Shown here piece by piece: positions 1 through 7,481 of a DNA stretch of 7,481 bases (its first letter is position 1; each line of letters begins with the position of its first letter). Origin of the DNA: an uncultured Oscillospiraceae bacterium (GTDB lineage: Bacteria; Bacillota; Clostridia; Oscillospirales; Acutalibacteraceae); assembly GCA_900554535.1 (NCBI GenBank), contig USIA01000091.1, positions 1 through 7,481 on the forward strand, written 5' to 3'. The position numbers and the translations under genes were made by a program. The notes under the pieces were generated by a model. That model had not been told where the DNA came from. It searched no databases and was given only the letters and a program-made list of their open reading frames with translations.

Positions 1-936
1 CGTCTCGCGGATGACCTGCGCCCGGAAAAGCGACCCTGTGATGCTCTCGTAAACGAATTCCTCATGCATCCGCAGTCGGCCCTTTTGATACAAGGTAGCC
101 ACTTTTGCGCTCGAGCCGGTCCCGCACGGGGAACGGTCCACCTGGCCGTCGCCAAAGACCACCACATTTTTGAGCGTTGCCTCCGGCTTGTCGGCCTTGC
201 CGTAAAACTCGACCAGGTCCACGGTGTGGATGTCGAGGTACGGGTGCTGCACGCGTTCCTGCTGATTGACCTTCTGTAAAATCTCCATGCCCGTGCGCAC
301 CAAAAGCGACACAGCCTCCGGCTTCAGCGCGATGCCCAGCTTATCCGCATTGACCAGGGCAAAAAAACTGCCGCCAAAGGAGATGTCCAGCGTCACCGGG
401 CCGAAGTCCTGCAAATCCACCTGCACGCCCGCTTTATAAAGAAAACACGGGACGTTCGTGATCGTGACCTCCTTGGCCTTTCCGTTTTCCACCCGGACCT
501 TCGTTTCAATCAGGCCCGCGGGCGCTTCCAGCACCACGCGCGTATAGGGTTCCGTGACCGGCACCAGCTTTTCGTCCACCGCCACGCTCGCCACACCGAT
601 GGACCCGTGGCCGCACATATTGAGATAGCCCCCGCTGTCCATAAAGATTACACCCAGGTCGGCTTCGTCCGGCCGGGTCGGCTGCGTGACGATCGCGCCG
701 AACATATCCGCGTGCCCGCGCGGTTCCAGGATCAGCGCCTTGCGCAAATAATCGAGGTGTTCTGCCAGATATTGCTTTTTCTCCATCATCGTTTTGCCGC
801 GCAGCGGCGGAAACCCGCTGAGGATCACACGTGTCGGCTCGCCCATAGTATGTGAGTCGATCGCATAAAACCGCGTACTGTCCGCCTCCGACTGTGGGAC
901 GGGCAGCGGAAACCGCATGGAAGCCTTTTGATTCAT
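1..936 (-). CDS. prdF: Proline racemase (PrdF-like), C-terminus cut off by the window edge
   Basis: Cofactor-independent proline racemase family; interconverts L- and D-proline in the cytoplasm, and D-proline feeds Stickland reduction in clostridia. The frame is open from ATG at 936 to the window edge, giving 312 residues. The first catalytic Cys is Cys108 in the motif MCGHG, and the second is Cys271 in DRSPCGTGSSA. Having both cysteines argues for a racemase/epimerase and against the related hydroxyproline dehydratases, which carry Thr at the second site. Other family blocks seen are AIDSHT (25-30), EPRGH (71-75) and FGGSFFA. Compared from memory with the C. difficile enzyme (335 aa), about 35-40 C-terminal residues are missing and the N-terminus is about 16 residues longer. 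The start at 936 is supported by AAGGAGG 11 bases upstream; Met7 is an alternative closer to the family length but has no clear ribosome binding site. 4-Hydroxyproline 2-epimerase remains a possible function. No other prd genes are visible. Confidence 0.9.
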   Translation of the reverse strand, partial: MNQKASMRFPLPVPQSEADSTRFYAIDSHTMGEPTRVILSGFPPLRGKTMMEKKQYLAEHLDYLRKALILEPRGHADMFGAIVTQPTRPDEADLGVIFMDSGGYLNMCGHGSIGVASVAVDEKLVPVTEPYTRVVLEAPAGLIETKVRVENGKAKEVTITNVPCFLYKAGVQVDLQDFGPVTLDISFGGSFFALVNADKLGIALKPEAVSLLVRTGMEILQKVNQQERVQHPYLDIHTVDLVEFYGKADKPEATLKNVVVFGDGQVDRSPCGTGSSAKVATLYQKGRLRMHEEFVYESITGSLFRAQVIRET

Positions 937-1041
937 ATTTATGAAATCCTCCTTGCCTGTCGGCGTCCGTCCGGCCCTTTTTTGTTTTATGGGTCTCGCA
1001 CGGCAAATTTTGCAAGTGTAAAACACATAACATGCAAAATC

Positions 1042-1089
1042 AAAAATAATAAAGGCGTTCTCGCTGAAAAATCCAGCGGGAACGCCTTT
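1042..1089 (-). terminator. Intrinsic terminator in the leader before the proline racemase
   Basis: Arms 1074-1089 and 1051-1066 pair as 10 bp, one A-C mismatch, then 5 bp, around a 7-base loop. On the minus strand the hairpin is followed by ATTATTTTT (1050-1042). The plus strand also has a T-rich tract after the hairpin (TTTGTTCCTTCTTTT) and turns the mismatch into a G-U pair, so it could work in both directions. No plus-strand gene leads into it, while a consensus minus-strand promoter does, so the minus orientation is preferred. Confidence 0.75.
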
Positions 1090-1140
1090 GTTCCTTCTTT
1101 TGTAAATCCGGAAGGCCATTTCCTGTGTCCTTCCGCCTGT
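1042..1140 (-). ncRNA. Candidate leader RNA or small RNA upstream of the proline racemase
   Basis: A transcript starting about 7 bases after the perfect -10 box would run from about 1140 to about 1042 on the minus strand and end at a strong intrinsic terminator. It would be roughly 100 nt. Its 5' part forms a hairpin with a 7-bp perfect stem (1129-1135 with 1109-1115, loop of 13). Its 3' part is the terminator hairpin. Between them, GAAGG (1097-1093) can pair with the 3' arm of hairpin 1, and GGAAC (1094-1090) can pair with GUUCC (1083-1079) inside the terminator arm, so alternative folds exist. I do not recognise a known riboswitch or T-box; the T-box antiterminator consensus is absent. It may be a termination-controlled leader of the racemase gene or an independent sRNA. 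Confidence 0.5.
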
Positions 1141-1146
1141 AGCCCT

Positions 1147-1175
1147 ATTATATGCGGAAAAATGCATGCTGTCAA
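1147..1175 (-). promoter_or_regulatory. Perfect-consensus sigma-A promoter reading towards the proline racemase
   Basis: On the minus strand TTGACA (1175-1170) and TATAAT (1152-1147) are separated by exactly 17 bases, a full match to the housekeeping sigma factor consensus. The predicted start is near 1140. The only downstream gene on this strand is the racemase at 936, with a terminator hairpin in between. Confidence 0.88.
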
Positions 1176-1304
1176 TATCTATTTTAAAAAGTCTTCCGAA
1201 AGTTTCCGGGATTTTGCCGCCGGTTTCCCGCTCGTTTTCGCTTTATCCGTGGTGCGCGCCTTGCGTTTTTGCAATACTGAATCAATAAATTTCAAAAAAC
1301 CAAC

Positions 1305-1323
1305 AAAACAGGCTCTGTTTTTT
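1305..1323. repeat. Small AT-rich hairpin (AAAACAG/CTGTTTT)
   Basis: Arms 1305-1311 and 1315-1321 are perfectly complementary around the 3-base loop GCT. The plus strand continues with two more T, and the minus strand has a run of six T shortly after the stem. It could be a weak terminator in either direction, but no gene ends nearby, so its role is unknown. Confidence 0.4.
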
Positions 1324-1340
1324 CGGAATGCTTTTTCACA

Positions 1341-1372
1341 TTTTCACGTTTTTGATTTTTGTATCGTGAAAA
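1341..1372. repeat. Inverted repeat TTTTCACG / CGTGAAAA
   Basis: Two perfect 8-base arms (1341-1348 and 1365-1372) are separated by 16 bases rich in T. The arrangement could be an operator-like site or a weak stem-loop. It lies about 165 bases upstream of the -35 box of the racemase promoter, further away than a typical repressor site. Confidence 0.35.
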
Positions 1373-1487
1373 CATGTTTAGAAGTGCTCTGAATCTTGCA
1401 GCGCGTGAAAGATCGTCCACGCATCAGGGGCGTCCGCATTTCGGCTTGCGGGGTCTCGGGCCAAATGCTTTTAACCCAAAGCGGTGA

Positions 1488-1536
1488 AACAACAAAAAAC
1501 CGCTGCCTATGTCAGAGACACAGGACAGCGGTTTTT
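1488..1536 (-). terminator. Intrinsic terminator of ppdK
   Basis: A long hairpin lies 47 bases beyond the ppdK stop codon. The outer stem pairs 1526-1536 with 1495-1505 (AAAAACCGCTG/CAGCGGTTTTT). After a one-base bulge, an inner stem of 8 positions with one mismatch (1517-1524 with 1506-1513) closes a 3-base loop. On the minus strand the hairpin ends in a run of six T followed by GTT. Orientation and position fit transcription termination of ppdK. Confidence 0.9.
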
Positions 1537-1583
1537 ATCAATACCGGAAAGCGGCCAGTTCGCTTTGCGGCGTTTTTATTAAA

Positions 1584-4226
<2,643 letters not shown>

Positions 4227-4329
4227 TGGATGTTCCTCCTAAGATAAAATACTGGATTTCCACAACGAGCGCGCCAGAGCGCCCGCATGAATGTCCAAAG
4301 AAAAGAAAATAGAAACAGCCTCTTATCGG

Positions 4330-4347
4330 ATCCCCCCAATCGGGGAT
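4330..4347 (-). other. 5'-end hairpin of the ppdK transcript
   Basis: The arms ATCCCC and GGGGAT (4330-4335 and 4342-4347) form a perfect 6-bp stem with a 6-base loop. It sits at the predicted first bases of the ppdK mRNA, about 100 bases before the start codon. Hairpins at the extreme 5' end commonly protect mRNA from decay; that role is an inference here. No terminator T-run follows. Confidence 0.5.
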
Positions 4348-4355
4348 TCTTCTAT

Positions 4356-4384
4356 ATTATAGCAAAACTTTTCGCATATTTCTA
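4356..4384 (-). promoter_or_regulatory. ppdK promoter (extended -10 type)
   Basis: On the minus strand TATAAT (4361-4356) is preceded directly by TGC, making an extended -10 element. TAGAAA (4384-4379), 17 bases upstream, matches the -35 consensus at four of six positions. The predicted start is near 4349, giving a leader of about 120 bases before ppdK. An AT-rich stretch upstream (about 4400-4450) may act as an UP element. Confidence 0.75.
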
Positions 4385-4498
4385 GAGGAATTGCGGGTCC
4401 AAACCATAATTTTGTGAAAAAATTTTCAAATCGTTTGATAAAAATTTAGAAGAATTCTGGTGTTTATGGGTATAAAAAAGAATCTTTTGAGGAAAGCC

Positions 4499-4533
4499 TT
4501 GCATTCCATGTGAAAAAACCATATACTTATAAT
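4499..4533 (+). promoter_or_regulatory. Likely promoter of the glmU-prs-pth cluster
   Basis: TTGCAT (4499-4504) and TATACT (4522-4527) are spaced by 17 bases, and an exact TATAAT follows at once (4528-4533). The -35 is weak (three of six). Another possible -10, TATAAA, lies at 4471-4476 without a clear -35. The predicted mRNA would start near 4535-4540, about 45 bases before the glmU-like start. The short leader can fold into either of two exclusive small stems (4539-4550, or 4546-4564). Confidence 0.5.
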
Positions 4534-4581
4534 TGTATCGGATTTTTCCGGAGCTTTTTCGGAAGGATGAGGGAGGAAGCC

Positions 4582-5619
4582 ATGCCGCAGCAATACTGTG
4601 CGATTATCCTCGCCGCGGGCGAGGGGAAACGAATGAAGTCCAACCGGCCCAAGGTTTTAAGCGAAGTGCTCTTTAAACCCATGCTGCGTTGGGTTCTCGA
4701 CGCCGTACGCGCTTCTTATGTGGAGGATGTGTGCTGTGTGGCGGGCTTCCAGCACGAGCTGCTGGAAGAATACCTCGCGGCAGTCAACGCGGAGGCCGCA
4801 GGCTTGGCGCCCGTGCAGTCCGTTTTGCAGCAGGAGCGCCGCGGCACCGGCCATGCGGTGATGATGGCGCGCGACTTTTTGCGCGCGCATCAGGGCGGCC
4901 AGGTTCTGGTGCTCAACGGCGACGCCCCCTTCATCACGCCCCAGGTCATTGACGCCGCGCTGCGCGTCCATCTGAATAACGGCAACGCCGCCACGGTGAT
5001 CTCCGCGGCAGTGGAGAATCCCTTTGGCTACGGCCGCATTGTCCGCGACGCGGACACCGGCCTTTTGCGGGGCATTGTCGAGCAGAAGGACGCCGACTGG
5101 CAGACCCAGCAGATCCATGAAATCAATTCTGGTTCCTACTGGTTCTGCGTGGACGATCTTCTGGAGATTCTGAACCGCATCACGTCAAATAACGCCCAGG
5201 GCGAGTATTACCTGACCGACGCCATCCGCCTTTTGATCGAAGCGGGCCGGCGCGCCAGCGCCTACACGGCCAAGGACCCCTCCACCGTGCTGGGCGCCAA
5301 CGACTGCACGCAGCTGAATCAGCTCAATGCCATCGCGCGGAAAAAGGTGCTCGACCAGCACATGCAGGCAGGGGTTTCCATCCCCTGCACCGACGGTGTG
5401 ATCATCGGGCCGGATGTAAAAATTGGACATTACAGTTGCATTTTGCCAGGAACGATCCTGCGCGGATGTACCGTGATTGGGGAGAACTGCACCATTGGGC
5501 CCAACGCACTGTTGGAAAATACAGCAGTTGGCGATGACGTAACGCTCAACACAGTGCAAGTTTACAACAGAGAAATTGCAAAAGGCGCAACTGTACCGCC
5601 CTTTACAGTTTTACAATAG
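4582..5619 (+). CDS. glmU: GlmU-type N-acetylglucosamine-1-phosphate uridyltransferase, lacking the acetyltransferase domain
   Basis: Predicted cytoplasmic enzyme joining UTP and GlcNAc-1-phosphate to give UDP-GlcNAc for peptidoglycan. The protein has 345 residues against about 450-460 for normal bifunctional GlmU. The nucleotidyltransferase domain (about 5-230) is intact: LAAGEGKRMK (10-19) with Arg17, Lys24, GTGHAV (88-93), NGDAP with metal-ligand Asp114, GYGRIVRD (149-156), EQKDA (167-171), and NNAQGEYYLTD (203-213). A left-handed beta-helix of hexapeptide turns starts at about 272 and ends at the stop, where ordinary GlmU would continue into the GPFA-HLRP region. The His, Lys and Asn residues that make GlcNAc-1-P from GlcN-1-P are therefore absent. 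ATG at 4582 is chosen because GGGAGG lies just upstream and the protein then begins at the family N-terminus; an upstream ATG at 4510 overlaps the promoter. First gene of a plus-strand cluster. It could use another sugar-phosphate. Confidence 0.88.
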   Translation: MPQQYCAIILAAGEGKRMKSNRPKVLSEVLFKPMLRWVLDAVRASYVEDVCCVAGFQHELLEEYLAAVNAEAAGLAPVQSVLQQERRGTGHAVMMARDFLRAHQGGQVLVLNGDAPFITPQVIDAALRVHLNNGNAATVISAAVENPFGYGRIVRDADTGLLRGIVEQKDADWQTQQIHEINSGSYWFCVDDLLEILNRITSNNAQGEYYLTDAIRLLIEAGRRASAYTAKDPSTVLGANDCTQLNQLNAIARKKVLDQHMQAGVSIPCTDGVIIGPDVKIGHYSCILPGTILRGCTVIGENCTIGPNALLENTAVGDDVTLNTVQVYNREIAKGATVPPFTVLQ

Positions 5620-5630
5620 CATTGCAGGAC

Positions 5631-5684
5631 ACAGGGTGCCTCCCACGAGGCACCCTGTCTGTGTGCGTGGCCTTTTCACGCACA
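5631..5684 (+). other. Two consecutive hairpins between glmU and prs
   Basis: The first is a perfect 12-bp stem (5631-5642 with 5647-5658) with the 4-base loop CCAC, starting 11 bases after the glmU stop. The second is a perfect 8-bp stem (5662-5669 with 5677-5684) with loop GCCTTTT. Neither is followed directly by a proper T-run, although the next 25 bases are AT-rich. They may cause partial termination or protect the upstream mRNA end. I found no convincing promoter between them and prs. Confidence 0.7.
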
Positions 5685-5744
5685 ATATAAGATTTATTGT
5701 TTGATTTGGAAAAAGATTGTGCAACGAAAACAGGGGGAAAAAAC

Positions 5745-6701
5745 ATGAATTTCCACGGCAAAGACATCAAAATTTTTGCGGCAAGCGCTACGCCGGAAAT
5801 GGCCTTGCAGATCAGCCAGTGCCTGGGGCTGCCTTTGGGCAAAAGTGAGGTCACGACCTTCAGCGACGGCGAAATTTCTGTCTCGCTCAAGGAATCCGTC
5901 CGCGGGTCCGACTGCTTCATCGTGCAGTCCACCTGCTCGCCGGTCAATGACAACCTGATGGAGATCCTGATTATGATGGACGCCCTCAAGCGCGCTTCCG
6001 CCGCGCGCATCACGGCGGTGATTCCATATTTCGGCTATGCCCGCCAGGACCGCAAGGCCAAGGCGCGCGACCCGATCAGCGCAAAGCTGTGCGCCGACCT
6101 TTTGACCACAGCGGGCGCGGACCGTGTGCTGACCATGGACCTGCATGCGCCGCAGATCCAGGGCTTCTTTAACATTCCGGTGGACCATCTGCGCGGCGCA
6201 CCGCTCTTGGCGAACTTCATGAAAGAGCGCCTGGCGGACAATCTGGAGGACTATATCGTCGTGTCGCCGGACCTTGGCTCTGTCACCCGCGCCCGCGATT
6301 TTGCCAACCGCCTGGGCGTCCCGATGGCGATTGTGGACAAGCGCCGCCAGCGCGCCAATGTCAGCGAAGTCATGAACATCATCGGTTCGGTTGAGGGCAA
6401 AAAGGTCATTCTGGTTGATGACATGATCGACACCGCGGGAACGCTCTGCAATGCGGCGGCGGCCATCATGGAGCGCGGCGCGATTTCCGTCACCGCCTGT
6501 GCGACGCACGGCGTGCTTTCCGGGCCGGCTATCCAGCGGCTGCAGGACTCGGTTCTGGAAGAGATTGTCATGCTCGACACAATTCCGTTGCCGAAGGAAA
6601 AGCAGCTGGACAAGATCACGATGCTGCCGGTTGCCCCAACCTTTGCCGAGGCGATTGAGCGCATTTACGAAGAAAAGCCTGTTTCCCCCATGTTCAACTA
6701 A
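5745..6701 (+). CDS. prs: Ribose-phosphate pyrophosphokinase (PRPP synthetase)
   Basis: Cytoplasmic enzyme making PRPP from ribose-5-phosphate and ATP, for purine, pyrimidine, NAD, histidine and tryptophan synthesis. The protein has 318 residues, normal for class I bacterial Prs. Visible signatures are FSDGE (39-43), the nucleotide/metal-binding block DLHAPQIQGFF (132-142) with His134, VSPDLGSVTRARDFA, KRR followed by SEVMNIIG, and the PRPP-binding loop DDMIDTAGT (225-233). The usual VSPDxGG is VSPDLGS here, a mild change. ATG at 5745 is chosen because AGGGGG lies 7 bases upstream and the protein then begins at the family N-terminus; the frame is open back to a TTG at 5697. It follows glmU by 125 bases that contain two hairpins and precedes pth by 97 bases. 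The glmU-prs-pth order is the same as in B. subtilis, except that no ctc gene lies between prs and pth. Confidence 0.98.
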   Translation: MNFHGKDIKIFAASATPEMALQISQCLGLPLGKSEVTTFSDGEISVSLKESVRGSDCFIVQSTCSPVNDNLMEILIMMDALKRASAARITAVIPYFGYARQDRKAKARDPISAKLCADLLTTAGADRVLTMDLHAPQIQGFFNIPVDHLRGAPLLANFMKERLADNLEDYIVVSPDLGSVTRARDFANRLGVPMAIVDKRRQRANVSEVMNIIGSVEGKKVILVDDMIDTAGTLCNAAAAIMERGAISVTACATHGVLSGPAIQRLQDSVLEEIVMLDTIPLPKEKQLDKITMLPVAPTFAEAIERIYEEKPVSPMFN

Positions 6702-6752
6702 AACAGGTTTGGCGACAGAAACAGAGGGTTGCGGCCGTTGCGGGCACGGATC

Positions 6753-6780
6753 ATGCGTCCGCATGGGCTGCAGCCCTTTT
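6753..6780 (+). repeat. Small palindromes in the prs-pth spacer
   Basis: ATGCG-TC-CGCAT (6753-6764) is followed at once by the 12-base palindrome GGGCTGCAGCCC (6765-6776) and TTTT. Each can form only a 4-bp stem with a workable loop, so this is a weak terminator at best. It lies just ahead of the pth ribosome binding site, and the rest of the 97-base spacer shows nothing I recognise. Confidence 0.3.
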
Positions 6781-6798
6781 GCGTTGAGGTGAAATGCG

Positions 6799-7401
6799 AT
6801 GTTTTTTAACAGAAAGCCCGCGCCCGGCGGTCCCGTGGAGTGGCTGATCGTGGGCCTGGGCAATCCGGGCGGGCAATACGAAGGGACGCGGCACAACGCC
6901 GGATTCCGCACGATTGACGGGATTGCCGAAAAGGCGGGGGTGAAGATCGACCGCCTCAAGTTCAAGGGAACGACGGCCCAGGCCGAGTGGGGCGGCAAAA
7001 AAGTGCTGCTTTTAAAGCCAGCGACGTTCATGAACCTATCGGGACAGAGCGTAACCGAGGCGATGCGGTTTTATAAAATTCCGCCGGAGCGCACGCTGAT
7101 CCTGTTTGATGACATCTCGCTGCCCTGCGGCCGGGTGCGCATCCGCCGCCAGGGCAGCGACGGCGGGCACAATGGCATCAAAAATATCCTCTACCTCTCG
7201 GGCAGCGACCAGTTTCCGCGCATTAAGATTGGCGTCGGCCAGAAGCCGCAGGGCTGGGACCTGGCGGACTGGGTGCTCAGCCGCTTTACGGACGAGGAGG
7301 CCAAAGCCATCGACGAAGCCGCGGCGCACGCGGCGGATGCAGCCGCGCTGATCGTGCAGGGCAAGACAGACGAAGCGATGAATTTATATAACAAAAAGTA
7401 A
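6799..7401 (+). CDS. pth: Peptidyl-tRNA hydrolase
   Basis: Cytoplasmic esterase that releases tRNA from peptidyl-tRNA dropped by stalled ribosomes, so tRNA can be reused. The protein has 200 residues, near the usual 185-210. All key residues of the bacterial Pth family are visible: Asn22 in GLGNPG, catalytic His32 in TRHNAGF, Asn79 in FMNLSG, Asp105 in LFDDI, and His124/Asn125 in GGHNGIKNI. A short N-terminal lead of about 13 residues (FFNRKPAPGG) precedes the first strand. The start at 6799 has AGGTGA six bases upstream; an ATG five bases earlier is out of frame. It is in the same direction as prs and probably co-transcribed. In Firmicutes pth is commonly followed by mfd, or by fin and mfd, which may be what starts at the right edge. 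Confidence 0.97.
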   Translation: MFFNRKPAPGGPVEWLIVGLGNPGGQYEGTRHNAGFRTIDGIAEKAGVKIDRLKFKGTTAQAEWGGKKVLLLKPATFMNLSGQSVTEAMRFYKIPPERTLILFDDISLPCGRVRIRRQGSDGGHNGIKNILYLSGSDQFPRIKIGVGQKPQGWDLADWVLSRFTDEEAKAIDEAAAHAADAAALIVQGKTDEAMNLYNKK

Positions 7402-7403
7402 CC

Positions 7404-7446
7404 GTCCCCTGGTGCCACAGTAATATGGCCGGAGGATGGCGGGGAC
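7404..7446 (+). other. Possible long-range stem around the ribosome binding site after pth
   Basis: GTCCCC (7404-7409) and GGGGAC (7441-7446) are perfectly complementary and enclose the GGAGG that would serve the next gene. Folding would place the site in a 31-base loop whose stem ends next to the proposed ATG at 7448. There is no T-run, so it is not a typical terminator. It could modulate translation of the next gene or be chance. Confidence 0.3.
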
Positions 7447-7447
7447 A

Positions 7448-7481
7448 ATGGAAGAAGGGAGTTCCCCGCAACACCAGCGCG
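7448..7481 (+). CDS. Probable start of the next gene, cut off by the window edge
   Basis: Only 11 codons are visible (MEEGSSPQHQR), too few to recognise a protein. ATG at 7448 has GGAGGA (7431-7436) 11 bases upstream, a slightly long spacing; ATG at 7436 is in the same frame but overlaps that site. A second frame is also open here, from ATG at 7425, so even the frame is not certain. By gene order in Firmicutes the expected gene is mfd (transcription-repair coupling factor) or fin, but nothing in the visible residues tests this. Confidence 0.4.
   Translation, partial: MEEGSSPQHQR

Larger units (their letters stand above)
1176..1487. other. Gene-free spacer, partly AT-rich, with short inverted repeats
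   Basis: I see no convincing gene in this stretch on either strand. Open frames here lack a ribosome binding site and any recognisable protein. The centre (about 1270-1380) is AT-rich and holds two short inverted repeats listed separately. The part from about 1380 to 1487 is GC-richer, and I see no structure or coding signal in it. It lies between the ppdK terminator and the racemase promoter. Confidence 0.6.

Noticed and set aside
506..1033. Minus-strand frame of 175 residues starting in the leader
   Set aside because: It is in a different frame from the racemase, whose frame has both catalytic cysteine motifs.
937..1050. Sigma-54 promoter before the racemase, as known for some prd genes
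   Set aside because: I looked for TGGCAC-N5-TTGC-like -24/-12 elements and found none; the sigma-A consensus at 1147-1175 explains expression better.
1042..1175. T-box or other known riboswitch in the racemase leader
   Set aside because: The T-box antiterminator sequence is absent and I recognise no core of a known riboswitch class; a covariance-model search was not possible here.
928..1392. Plus-strand frame of 154 residues across the racemase leader
   Set aside because: It overlaps the racemase start, promoter and terminator of the minus strand, with no ribosome binding site or family resemblance.
1344..1439. 31-codon minus-strand small ORF in the spacer
   Set aside because: No ribosome binding site before its ATG, and its end lies inside the inverted repeat; nothing supports translation.
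4510..4581. 24-residue N-terminal extension of the GlmU-like protein
   Set aside because: The upstream ATG lies within the predicted promoter and lacks a ribosome binding site, whereas the ATG at 4582 has one and matches the family N-terminus.
5697..5744. TTG start giving a 16-residue longer Prs
   Set aside because: The ATG at 5745 has a good AGGGGG site at proper spacing and gives the normal family length.
5694..7031. 445-residue minus-strand open frame opposite prs and part of pth
   Set aside because: Same cause: codon-aligned antisense of prs. It crosses gene boundaries and shows no protein family features.

Overview
The window looks like chromosomal core-genome DNA from a fairly GC-rich anaerobic Clostridia (Firmicutes), possibly near the Oscillospiraceae/Ruminococcaceae. 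Three things suggest this. Pyruvate phosphate dikinase numbers its catalytic residues exactly as the Clostridium symbiosum enzyme does (His455, Cys831). The proline racemase closely resembles the C. difficile enzyme as I remember it. The order glmU-prs-pth is the Firmicutes arrangement seen in Bacillus subtilis. The genus cannot be fixed from this window.

Left part, minus strand. Positions 936 to 1 hold a proline racemase gene that runs off the left edge (312 residues visible, C-terminus missing). Upstream of it is a 647-base gap. It contains a perfect-consensus sigma-A promoter (TTGACA, 17 bases, TATAAT) that fires towards the racemase, then a ~100-nt leader with two hairpins, the second a strong intrinsic terminator about 105 bases before the racemase start. 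This promoter-leader-terminator unit is the most interesting element here: an attenuator-like leader or a small RNA. The far end of the gap holds the terminator of the next gene, ppdK (4226 to 1584, minus), a complete PEP-forming/ATP-forming dikinase.

Right part, plus strand. A divergent 355-base spacer (4227-4581) carries a good ppdK promoter on the minus strand and a likely promoter for a plus-strand cluster: a shortened GlmU-type uridyltransferase (4582-5619), prs (5745-6701), pth (6799-7401), and probably the first codons of a further gene at the right edge. The GlmU protein keeps a full nucleotidyltransferase domain but stops after a short left-handed beta-helix, so it lacks the acetyltransferase active site. 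Its last ~70 codons differ in base composition from the rest of the gene.

Functionally the genes serve basic metabolism: pyruvate/PEP interconversion, UDP-GlcNAc synthesis for cell wall, PRPP supply for nucleotides, peptidyl-tRNA recycling, and amino-acid (proline) fermentation. I saw no mobile element, CRISPR array, tRNA or rRNA. The novel material is mainly regulatory RNA plus the truncated GlmU.
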